From positions 1 through 10,481 of the forward strand of contig NZ_CALLXM010000096.1 of NCBI RefSeq assembly GCF_937875265.1: a DNA stretch of 10,481 nucleotides. The letters run 5' to 3'. A program made the position numbers and the translations under genes. Below the pieces are notes generated by a model, which saw only the letters and a program-made list of their open reading frames with translations, searched no databases and was not told the origin of the DNA. Positions 1 to 6,405 of this stretch are shown here, piece by piece; position 1 is the stretch's first letter, and the number at the start of each line of letters is the position of its first letter. Origin of the DNA: an uncultured Acetobacter sp. GTDB lineage: Bacteria > Pseudomonadota > Alphaproteobacteria > Acetobacterales > Acetobacteraceae.

Positions 1-492
1 GTCGCTGATGAACTTGACCGACCAGACTATGCCTGCCCGCGCATTGTTATTGAAACTGGCGTGCTAACGCATCTTGATGTTCTGGGAGACTTAGATGCTG
101 CGGGCATCCTGTTCCGTAATCTTCTGGAAAATGCTTTACGGCACAGTCCGCCCGGTTCTTCCGTGCTTGTGCATGTTACCGCACATCCAGCCCTGAGCGT
201 GGCCGGGACTTCAATCACCCCGCCGGCTGAACAGGCAGGCCCGGGTGAGCAAACAGCCTGTGTCATGATTGAAAATACCGGGCCGCCCCTCTCTCCGGAC
301 TTGTTAACCCGGCTGCCAGACCCGTTTGTGCGCGGCAATGCCAGCACGGAAGGAAGCGGGTTGGGGCTGGCGATAGCAAGAACCATCGCCAGCCAGATGG
401 CCATCCGTATGGATCTGTTCTCCCCCATCCCAAAACGGAACGATGGGTTTATGGTGCGGCTTATATTTCAGAAAACCCCTGCCCGCCTCTGA
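1..492 (+). CDS. Sensor histidine kinase, C-terminal ATP-binding domain (5' end outside window)
   Basis: The frame is open from base 1, so this is the last 163 residues of a longer protein. It is the HATPase_c catalytic domain of a two-component sensor kinase, which binds ATP and phosphorylates a histidine on the same protein. Counting from the first codon seen, the N box is LFRNLLENALRHSPPG (37-52, with Asn40 and Asn44), the G1 box is IENTGPPL (90-97), the F box is DPFVRG (107-112) and the G2 box is GSGLGLAIA (118-126). G1 has Asn where many kinases have Asp; as I recall, heavy-metal-type kinases such as CusS also have an E-N-x-G-x-P form. Residues 62-86 are a Pro/Gly/Ala-rich insertion between the N box and G1. 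The dimerisation, sensor and membrane segments and any partner response regulator lie off the left edge, so the stimulus cannot be told. It converges on serS. Confidence 0.9.
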   Translation, partial: VADELDRPDYACPRIVIETGVLTHLDVLGDLDAAGILFRNLLENALRHSPPGSSVLVHVTAHPALSVAGTSITPPAEQAGPGEQTACVMIENTGPPLSPDLLTRLPDPFVRGNASTEGSGLGLAIARTIASQMAIRMDLFSPIPKRNDGFMVRLIFQKTPARL

Positions 493-524
493 TATCAGAC
501 GCTTGGCAGGGGGCAGTTTTGTTT
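472..524. terminator. Probable bidirectional rho-independent terminator between histidine kinase and serS
   Basis: CCCCTGCC at 476-483 pairs perfectly with GGCAGGGG at 505-512 (8 bp, GC-rich). The loop holds a second palindrome, TCTGATATCAGA at 488-499. On the plus strand the stem is followed, after four bases (GCAG), by TTTTGTTT at 517-524. On the minus strand it is followed directly by TTTT (475 to 472). The left arm lies inside the last codons of the kinase gene. With genes converging from both sides, one hairpin serving both transcripts is the simplest reading. It was found by eye, with no energy calculation. Confidence 0.6.
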
Positions 525-546
525 GCGCACGTCACCCGCAGTCCGC

Positions 547-570
547 AAAGCCGGAAACGGAAGGCTTTTA
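547..570 (-). terminator. Weak hairpin at the serS stop codon
   Basis: AAAGCC at 547-552 pairs with GGCTTT at 563-568 around a 10-base loop. It overlaps the TAA stop of serS (568-570). On the minus strand the stem ends in only three Ts before GC-rich sequence; on the plus strand it runs into TTTTA. It may help end serS or kinase transcripts, but the stem is short and half A-T, so the 472-524 hairpin is the stronger candidate. Confidence 0.25.
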
Positions 571-1833
571 GCCGATCCGCTCAAGGCCACCCATGTAAGG
601 CCGCAGCACCTCCGGCACTGTAATGGAGCCGTCTTCATTCTGGCCATTTTCCATCACAGCGATAAGTGTACGCCCTACAGCCAGACCAGAGCCGTTCAGT
701 GTATGCACAAACGCTGGCGCTCCCCCTTGCGGGCGGAAGCGGGCGTTCATGCGGCGTGCCTGAAAGTCCCGCGTGTTGGAGCAGGACGAAATTTCACGCC
801 ATGCAGCCTGACCCGGCAACCATGCTTCCAGATCAAACGTCTTGGCAGCGCCAAACCCGGTATCCCCTGCGCACAGCAGAACGCGACGATACGACACACC
901 GAGCTTTTCCAGAATTTTTTCAGCACAGCGCGTCATGCGCTCATGCTCGTCTTCACTCTCTTCCGGAGTGGTGACAGACACCATTTCCACTTTTTCAAAC
1001 TGATGCTGGCGCAGCATGCCGCGCACATCACGCCCGGCAGACCCGGCTTCACTCCGGAAGCACTGGCTCAGCGCCGTCATACGGCGGGGCAGTGTGAGGG
1101 CATCCAGAATGTCACCCGCGATAGAGGCCGTAAGCGGCACTTCTGCCGTCGGAATCAGCCAGCGGCCATCTTCCGTGCGGAAAGATTGATCGGCAAATTT
1201 GGGCAGCTTGTCCGTGCCATACATGGCGGCATCATTCACCAGCACCGGCACCTGTGTTTCCACATAGCCGTTTTCATCCGTGTGCTGATCCAGCATGAAC
1301 TGCCCAAGCGCACGCGCCATGCGGGCCAGAGCCCCACACAGCACCACAAATCGTGCACCGGATAGTTTGGAGGCTGTGCCAAAATCCATCAGGCCTAGCG
1401 CTTCACCCAGCTCAAAATGCTGCCGCGCCGTAAAGGAAAATTCTTTTGGTGTGCCCCAGACATGCTGGACCACATTGGCAGCTTCATCCAGACCATCTGG
1501 CACGGAGGCATCAAGTCGGTTGGGCAGGCTGGCCAGAATCTCGGCAGTCTGGCCTTCCAGATCGGCCACACGCCGTTCCAGTATCTCCATCTCAGCGCGG
1601 ATCTCAATGCCTTCGGCTTCCAGTGCACTGCTGTCCTCACCGGTGCGCTTCAGGCCGCCAATTTCACGCGCCAGAGCCTTGCGGCGCGCCTGCTTTTCCT
1701 GCAGGGCCGTCTGAACCTGACGCCGCTCTTCATCCCATGAGACAAGCTGCTGCGCCACAGGGTCCATCCCGCGACGGGCAAGATCGGCATCAAAAGCGGC
1801 AGGGTCTGCGCGCAGAGCGCGGATATCATGCAT
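568..1833 (-). CDS. serS: Serine--tRNA ligase (SerRS)
   Basis: A class II aminoacyl-tRNA synthetase that charges tRNA-Ser (and tRNA-Sec where present) with serine in the cytoplasm. The 421-residue length is normal for bacterial SerRS. The N-terminal part (about 28-105) is rich in Glu, Arg and Leu, as expected for the long antiparallel coiled-coil arm that grips the tRNA variable arm. The catalytic core follows: PTAEVPL (228-234), motif 2 with FRSEAGSAGRDVRG (259-272) and RQHQFEKVEMV (275-285), and motif 3 with GSGLAVGRTLIAVMEN (381-396). The end PYMGGLERIG resembles other SerRS. The ATG at 1833 lies 3 nt after the tatC stop; a purine-rich GAGGAAGAGG inside the end of tatC can serve as its ribosome site. 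It is the last gene of the minus-strand run and probably translationally coupled to tatC. No oddities seen. Confidence 0.97.
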   Translation of the reverse strand: MHDIRALRADPAAFDADLARRGMDPVAQQLVSWDEERRQVQTALQEKQARRKALAREIGGLKRTGEDSSALEAEGIEIRAEMEILERRVADLEGQTAEILASLPNRLDASVPDGLDEAANVVQHVWGTPKEFSFTARQHFELGEALGLMDFGTASKLSGARFVVLCGALARMARALGQFMLDQHTDENGYVETQVPVLVNDAAMYGTDKLPKFADQSFRTEDGRWLIPTAEVPLTASIAGDILDALTLPRRMTALSQCFRSEAGSAGRDVRGMLRQHQFEKVEMVSVTTPEESEDEHERMTRCAEKILEKLGVSYRRVLLCAGDTGFGAAKTFDLEAWLPGQAAWREISSCSNTRDFQARRMNARFRPQGGAPAFVHTLNGSGLAVGRTLIAVMENGQNEDGSITVPEVLRPYMGGLERIG

Positions 1834-1836
1834 GGA

Positions 1837-2664
1837 TCAGGAAGCCTCTTCCTCTGGAGTGGTCTCTTCCGACAGCGGGTCCGACTTTGCTTTGGGTTCA
1901 ACAAGCCGGGCTGCCAGAATGGAAATTTCGTAAAGAAGGACAAGCGGTACCGCCAGCCCTATCTGGGTAATGACATCCGGCGGCATCAGAATGGCGGCGA
2001 TAACAAACGCCCCTACAATGGCATACCGACGGAAACGTTTAAGCATATCGGCTGTGACAATACCGACCCGGGCCAGTAGTGTGAGCACCACCGGCAGTTC
2101 AAATGCGACACCAAACGCCATGATCAGCTTCATGACCAGCGAGAGATACTCAGACACCTTGGCCTGAAGCTCAATCTGCACGCCGCCTGAATTTCCCGGT
2201 GTCTGGAAAGACAGGAAGAACCGCCAGGCAATGGGGAAAATAAAGTAATACGCCAGTGCGGCTCCCACCAGAAACAGGATGGGCGTTGCAATCAAAAACG
2301 GTGCAAACGCCCGTTTTTCCGAGCGATACAAACCGGGTGCGATAAAGATCCATGCCTGAATGGCAATAATGGGGAAAGACAAAAAAGCCGCCCCGAAAAA
2401 TGCCACGCGGATATAGGTAAAAAAGGCCTCATACAGCGCTGTGTAGATCAGATGCGGCTGCTCACCCTGCTGCCGCATGATCTCACCCAGAGGCCGGGCC
2501 AGAAAGAGATAGATGTCACCTGCAAAATGGTAACACAGTGCAAAACACAGCAGAAATGCCGCACCGGACCATAAAAAGCGGCGGCGCAGTTCAAGCAAAT
2601 GCTCAAGCAGCGGCATGGGCTGATCGTGAATTGGATCTTCCTGCAGGGGTTCGTTCTCCTTCAT
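1837..2664 (-). CDS. tatC: Sec-independent protein translocase subunit TatC
   Basis: The polytopic core of the twin-arginine translocase, which recognises RR signal peptides and exports folded, often cofactor-bearing proteins across the inner membrane. It has 275 residues, slightly longer than E. coli TatC (258). Family marks are the N-terminal LEHLLELRRR (20-29), with Glu25 at the place of the E. coli signal-binding Glu15; FIAPGLYRSEKR (107-118), with Glu116 at the place of Glu103; GVAFELPV (185-192, Glu189); and MPPDVITQ (227-234, Asp230). Six hydrophobic spans are visible at about 29-49, 80-105, 121-145, 175-199, 212-227 and 234-252. The tail after 256 is acidic and probably cytoplasmic. 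The start overlaps the tatB stop as ATGA (2661-2664), with a CGGAGG further upstream, so translation is likely coupled to tatB. In acetic acid bacteria Tat substrates would include periplasmic oxidoreductases (inference). Confidence 0.97.
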   Translation of the reverse strand: MKENEPLQEDPIHDQPMPLLEHLLELRRRFLWSGAAFLLCFALCYHFAGDIYLFLARPLGEIMRQQGEQPHLIYTALYEAFFTYIRVAFFGAAFLSFPIIAIQAWIFIAPGLYRSEKRAFAPFLIATPILFLVGAALAYYFIFPIAWRFFLSFQTPGNSGGVQIELQAKVSEYLSLVMKLIMAFGVAFELPVVLTLLARVGIVTADMLKRFRRYAIVGAFVIAAILMPPDVITQIGLAVPLVLLYEISILAARLVEPKAKSDPLSEETTPEEEAS

Positions 2665-3314
2665 AGCCCGCGCTCAGCCTCCGTGCTGCCACCGGACTGC
2701 CCCGGTACGGCGGGCCCCGGTGCAACCCGGCGCTGACCATGCATCAACCGCACAGGGGGCAGAATGGCAGGCGGGAAGAGCCGTGTGCGTTCCCGCACAA
2801 TCCGCCGCACATAATTGGGGGGGAGTTCGGGCGGGGCATCTACCACTTCATCTTCCACCAGCGGATTGAGGTCTGCCAGCGCATCGCTACTCCCCGTTAC
2901 GGGGGGCAGGCTAGGCAGACCAACGCTGCGTTCCTCCAACATAGCCGTGGAACCACCTGTATCACCGGAAAGGCCAGCGGGGCGCGGCGGCACATCCAGC
3001 CCACGAGGGCCGGTAGGGCGGACGCCGGGCGGTTCATCAAAAGACCGCGCCAGTGTTCCATCCCCATCAATCGCTTTCATGATGCGACCGCGCACGTTCA
3101 GGTTACGCAGATCCCGCACATGGTCCCGCACTTCGGTCAGGTCGGCCTCACGCACCATTTCATCCACGTGAGACTGAAACTCTCCCGCCAGTTTACGTGC
3201 TTTTTTGACAAAACCAGCCAGCCCACGGATGGCCACAGGCAGATCCTTAGGGCCAATAACAACAAGTGCTACCGCCCCTATCAGCGCAATTTCCGACCAG
3301 GCAAAATCAAACAT
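2661..3314 (-). CDS. tatB: Sec-independent protein translocase subunit TatB
   Basis: The single-span Tat subunit that pairs with TatC in the signal-peptide receptor complex. I start it at the ATG at 3314, giving MFDFAWSEIALIG, because TatB proteins typically begin MFD; an upstream GTG at 3326 would add only MVLR. Glu8 in the membrane helix (about 4-20) matches Glu8 of E. coli TatB and favours TatB over TatA. The Gly-Pro hinge is at 21-22 (IGPKDLP), followed by a charged amphipathic helix to about residue 70. From about 92 to the end at 217 the protein is Pro/Gly-rich and probably disordered, with one basic-hydrophobic patch at about 166-191. The total is longer than E. coli TatB (171). No strong ribosome site lies close to the ATG. 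It follows scpB after a 138-bp gap where tatA often lies. Confidence 0.93.
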   Translation of the reverse strand: MFDFAWSEIALIGAVALVVIGPKDLPVAIRGLAGFVKKARKLAGEFQSHVDEMVREADLTEVRDHVRDLRNLNVRGRIMKAIDGDGTLARSFDEPPGVRPTGPRGLDVPPRPAGLSGDTGGSTAMLEERSVGLPSLPPVTGSSDALADLNPLVEDEVVDAPPELPPNYVRRIVRERTRLFPPAILPPVRLMHGQRRVAPGPAVPGQSGGSTEAERGL

Positions 3315-3452
3315 CCGCAGGACCACCCATCAGCATGGAACAGGAAAGTGAGAACAGGCCTCCCCTCCCATGCGTCTTGCTTGCACGCGCACCCCTGCCC
3401 TTTGCCCAATTGCAAGACACGGCAGGATCTACGCGCAGACGCCGCAGATCTA
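3315..3452 (-). other. scpB-tatB spacer, no gene seen; inverted repeat
   Basis: This 138-bp stretch is the longest gap in the minus-strand run. It holds no TatA-like frame: translation here shows neither a membrane helix nor a Gly-Pro hinge. It does hold an inverted repeat, GTCTTGC at 3374-3380 against GCAAGAC at 3412-3418 (7 bp, 31-base loop). On the minus strand there is also a purine-rich GGGAGGGGAGG about 40 bases before the tatB ATG, too far to be its ribosome site. It could carry a promoter for tatB-tatC-serS or a processing site; I cannot pick a convincing -35/-10 pair. Confidence 0.4.
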
Positions 3453-4385
3453 TCACGACCGCCCCGGCTCGGAAACCGTTCCTGCTCCGGCATCTGCCCC
3501 CGGCTCAGCAGATTCCGCATCTGCTGCCTTTTCCGCATCTGCTTTCAGCTCGTCCTGAGGCACTGAAACTGCCCCCTCCGCGGGGTCCAGATCAGGATCA
3601 GTCTCTACACGGTCGCCCTCTAGAGGGTCGACATGAACTGCTACGACCGCCTCAGCTTCCTCCGGCATATTTTGTTGCGCCTCGGCGTCTGCATCTGGTG
3701 CAGGTGTCCGGCGGGACGTCAGAGTGTCAGGCACATCCACTAGAAGTTCTTCGCGGCGGGGCAAATCCGACAAGGCACGCAGGCCAAAATGCCGCAGGAA
3801 ATCGGGCGTGGTGCCCCACAGCACGGGGCGGCCCGGCACCTCCTTGCGCCCACGGGGGGCGATAAGGGACGCTTCAATCAAGGTATCCAGCACATTCTGG
3901 CCGAGACTGACGCCGCGAATTTCTTCAATTTCCACACGCGTGCAGGGCTGGTGGTAGGCAATAATCGCCAGCGTTTCCATTACCGCGCGCGGCAGGCGAC
4001 GGGGCTTTTCCAGAACACGGGTCAGGGCCGGAGCCAGATCAGGAGCCGTACGGAACTGCCAGCCTCCCGCCACTTCCACCGGCGTGACGCCGCGCCCGTC
4101 ATATCGCGCCACCAACGCTGCCATGACGGCTGCGACAAAAGCCCCCAGATCTTCCATGCCCTCTGGTACCAGTTGCCTAAGCTCCAGCAATTCCGCCAGA
4201 CGCCGCAGGCTGACGGGTTCTGTGCCCGCAAAAATCAGAGCTTCTGCCAGACGGACCGCATCATCCGGCACAGCAAGGGCTACGTCTGCCTCTTGCAGCT
4301 CTGCACCCGCCAGTGCAGCGACCATCTCTGGCGTGCCGGCCTCAACCTGCGGGGTCTGCACGGTCATCTCTGGGTCTTCAATCAT
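3453..4385 (-). CDS. scpB: Segregation and condensation protein B (ScpB)
   Basis: The winged-helix subunit that dimerises on ScpA and regulates the Smc-ScpAB complex, which organises and helps segregate the chromosome. The core starts near residue 43 (AVRLAEALIFAGTEPVS, 43-59). It continues through GGWQFRTAPDL (107-117), the family stretch LPRAVMETLAIIAYHQP (131-147) with VEIEEIRGV (151-159), and GRPVLWGTTPDFLRHFGL (185-202). At 310 residues it is much longer than typical ScpB (about 180-200): there are some 40 extra residues in front and an acidic Ala/Glu/Asp/Pro tail from about 216 to the end, probably disordered. The ATG at 4385 overlaps the scpA stop (ATGA, 4382-4385) and has AGGGAG five bases upstream, which supports this start over the internal Met7 and Met21. 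Co-translation with scpA is expected. Confidence 0.95.
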   Translation of the reverse strand: MIEDPEMTVQTPQVEAGTPEMVAALAGAELQEADVALAVPDDAVRLAEALIFAGTEPVSLRRLAELLELRQLVPEGMEDLGAFVAAVMAALVARYDGRGVTPVEVAGGWQFRTAPDLAPALTRVLEKPRRLPRAVMETLAIIAYHQPCTRVEIEEIRGVSLGQNVLDTLIEASLIAPRGRKEVPGRPVLWGTTPDFLRHFGLRALSDLPRREELLVDVPDTLTSRRTPAPDADAEAQQNMPEEAEAVVAVHVDPLEGDRVETDPDLDPAEGAVSVPQDELKADAEKAADAESAEPGADAGAGTVSEPGRS

Positions 4386-5362
4386 AGGGTCTCCCTGCCA
4401 GTGCGCTGCATTTTGTGTCCGGGCCTGTCTGCATGTTCAGGATGCGCGTGCTGTTCGGCATGATCCTCCTCAGGCAGAGGCTCATGCCCCTCATGCGGGC
4501 GCAGCATGATCCTGCCGAATGTTTCATCCTGCCGCAGTTCCAGCCGACCGCTTTTGGCAAGCTCCAGCCCGGCAATCAGGGTGCCCGCAACGGCGGCGCG
4601 CCTCTGGCGGACAGCGTCTTCCCCCACGCCCTGATCTGGCAATTGCTCTGGCAAAAAGGCATCCAGACTGTTCCAGCCCGGCGGGGTTGTGCCCAGCAGA
4701 CGCGTCAAGCGGGACAAAGCATCCTGCACCGTCCAGAACCGGATAGTGCGCGGCGCGTAAATGCGCTTGCGTGCGGTGCGCCGCATGGCCGCCATATAGG
4801 CCCGCATCAGCTGCGGCATATCCAGAGCCAGACCAGAGCGGTCAATTTCAATCAGGTTTTCGCTCTCACCCCGGGCGAACACATCCCGCCCAAGCCGAGG
4901 CCGCGTCTCCAGCCAGCGAGCCAGTTCCGTCATGCAGGCCAGCTCAATCAGCCGTTCCTGCAATAACTCAGCAGCGTCTTCTCCCTCTGCTGCCAGCTCA
5001 TCTTCCGCAGGGAGCAGCAGCCTGGATTTCAGCCAGGCAAGCCACGCCGCCATAACCAGCCAGTCCGCCGCCAGCTCCAGCCGCACCTTACGAGCGGATT
5101 CCACAACAGCCAGATACTGTTCGACCAGCTGAAGAATGGAAATACGGGCAAGATCCACCTTCTGCGCACGGGCAAGGTCCAGCAACAGATCCAGCGGGCC
5201 TTCAAACCCATCCAGTGACAACAGAGGCACACGCGGCACACCGCCCTCCGCAGCAGCATCCGATGCTACAGGGACGGAAGTGCCGAAAACCCCTACCTGA
5301 TCAGGCAGAGGTTCCGATGTTTCTGTATCTGGCACGCTGATGGGCGGCTGCGCGGCATCCAT
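4382..5362 (-). CDS. scpA: Segregation and condensation protein A (ScpA, kleisin)
   Basis: The kleisin subunit that bridges the two Smc heads and binds ScpB, closing the condensin ring. The N-terminal kleisin signature FEGPLDLLLDLARAQKVDL is at 53-71, followed by AADWLVMAAWLAWLKSRLLLP (98-118), an acidic linker (119-140) and a C-terminal winged-helix region (about 250-288, GLELAKSGRLELRQ at 265-278). Two things are unusual. There are about 45 residues before the core, and the tail after 289 is rich in His and Glu, with seven histidines between 290 and 316. Length is 326 residues against about 250 in many bacteria. The ATG at 5362 is 11 nt after the preceding stop, and the AAGGG that overlaps that TAA is a good ribosome site. 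In many alphaproteobacteria nagZ lies directly upstream; here it is absent. Confidence 0.95.
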   Translation of the reverse strand: MDAAQPPISVPDTETSEPLPDQVGVFGTSVPVASDAAAEGGVPRVPLLSLDGFEGPLDLLLDLARAQKVDLARISILQLVEQYLAVVESARKVRLELAADWLVMAAWLAWLKSRLLLPAEDELAAEGEDAAELLQERLIELACMTELARWLETRPRLGRDVFARGESENLIEIDRSGLALDMPQLMRAYMAAMRRTARKRIYAPRTIRFWTVQDALSRLTRLLGTTPPGWNSLDAFLPEQLPDQGVGEDAVRQRRAAVAGTLIAGLELAKSGRLELRQDETFGRIMLRPHEGHEPLPEEDHAEQHAHPEHADRPGHKMQRTGRETL

Positions 5363-5373
5363 TCTGTCTGCCC

Positions 5374-6405
5374 TTAATGGACCTGTGTGCAGCCCAGCCC
5401 GCGTTCTCGCGCAGCACTACAAAAGCTGCGTGTTTCTGCCACGGAGGCAAATCCACCAACCCGCAGACGATAGAAGATGGCGTTATCCCGCTGCACCTTT
5501 TCAATCACCGGTGTGCGGTCTGCAAACAGGGTTGAATAACGCGTTTTCAGGCGGGTCCATTCCTGCTGTGCCTGCGCCTCAGTTTGCAGCGCAGCAAGCT
5601 GAACACGGTATTTGCCGCCAGTAGCCGTGCTGGCTGCCGGACGACTTTCCTCGGTCTTGCTGGCTGTTTCAGCACCCTCAGCAGGTGCGGCCTTTTTTGC
5701 CGCTGCTTTAGGAGCAGTTTTACTGGCTACAGGAGCCGAGGGAGCCACCGCAGGTGCGCCCGCAGCGGCATCCCCAGCGGCGGATTCATCCGCAACGCCA
5801 GTGCTGGAATCAGGCAAGGTTTCTGGCTGCTGCGAGGCATCAGCCTGCGCAGGCGTGCCTAACGTGGCAGCGCTTCCATCAGACGCAGTCACATCGCCCC
5901 CCGCAGGAGGTGCTTTTGCCTGATCAGCAGAGTGAGCGGTGTCACCGGGAGCGGAATTTTCCGTGGCTGCCGTATCGGCTGCCTGCTGGCCGTACTGCGC
6001 GGCCAGCGCTCCCGGATTAGGCTTTTCCGGCGCAGGAACCGGATGCGCCTGCCCATCATCAGCTTCCGGCGCGCTCAAACCGTCCACCTGCATCCCGCCC
6101 GGATCAACAGGCTTGGTCCGCATGGAAACCGGCGGCGGCCCCAAAACGGGAATACCGCTCTGATGGTGGCCCATCAGCGCCCAGCCACCAATACCCAGCA
6201 CCAACAGGCCGCCAAGGCCCGCAGCGCCATAAACCAGCCTGCGGGTTCCAGTATCACTGCTAAGAAACTGGGTAATCACGCTTCCGCCCGTGCCGCCCGC
6301 AGGGGCTGCCGGGCGACGCGGAGCCGAAACATCATAATCCGTGCTCATGCGTTCCCGCGCACGGTTGATCCGATCGTCAAAAGAACCCTTATCGTCTTCG
6401 CTCAT
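5374..6405 (-). CDS. SPOR-domain membrane protein
   Basis: A 343-residue, probably bitopic inner-membrane protein with a periplasmic peptidoglycan-binding domain. The order is a short charged cytoplasmic part (1-55), one hydrophobic span (about 57-78, LVYGAAGLGGLLVLGIGGWALM), a roughly 180-residue Ala/Pro/Asp-rich linker with an Ala/Lys-rich section near its end, and a C-terminal SPOR domain (about 265-342). The SPOR domain begins YRVQLAALQTEAQAQQEW, contains FYRLRVGGF and ends with Cys329 and Cys339 in FCSAARERGLGC. SPOR domains bind glycan strands lacking stem peptides and gather at division sites; FtsN is the best-known example. A division or septal role is therefore likely, but I cannot call it FtsN. 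The start shares a base with the argS stop (TAATG) and has a strong GGAGGAG upstream. Confidence 0.88.
   Translation of the reverse strand: MSEDDKGSFDDRINRARERMSTDYDVSAPRRPAAPAGGTGGSVITQFLSSDTGTRRLVYGAAGLGGLLVLGIGGWALMGHHQSGIPVLGPPPVSMRTKPVDPGGMQVDGLSAPEADDGQAHPVPAPEKPNPGALAAQYGQQAADTAATENSAPGDTAHSADQAKAPPAGGDVTASDGSAATLGTPAQADASQQPETLPDSSTGVADESAAGDAAAGAPAVAPSAPVASKTAPKAAAKKAAPAEGAETASKTEESRPAASTATGGKYRVQLAALQTEAQAQQEWTRLKTRYSTLFADRTPVIEKVQRDNAIFYRLRVGGFASVAETRSFCSAARERGLGCTQVH

Noticed and set aside
523..1365. A 280-codon open frame on the plus strand opposite serS
   Set aside because: It is antisense to a complete SerRS, has shadow-like composition and no recognisable domain, and crosses the proposed terminator region.
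3307..3336. A 9-codon mini-ORF on the minus strand (MLMGGPADV) overlapping the tatB start, a possible translational-coupling leader
   Set aside because: It has no ribosome site at a workable distance, and so short a frame is expected by chance.
3281..3538. An 85-codon minus-strand frame in the tatB-scpB region, tested as a candidate TatA
   Set aside because: It begins with charged residues, has no N-terminal membrane helix followed by a Gly-Pro hinge, and overlaps the end of scpB and start of tatB in another frame.
2739..3566. A 275-codon plus-strand frame over tatB and the scpB-tatB spacer, considered as a gene filling the gap
   Set aside because: Composition is typical of an antisense shadow, with no membrane helix or domain; most of it lies over tatB and scpB coding sequence.
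5641..6110. Ala/Pro-rich stretch in the SPOR gene, considered as a tandem repeat or frameshifted region
   Set aside because: The frame is continuous, no regular repeat unit is visible, and such linkers are normal in bitopic SPOR proteins.
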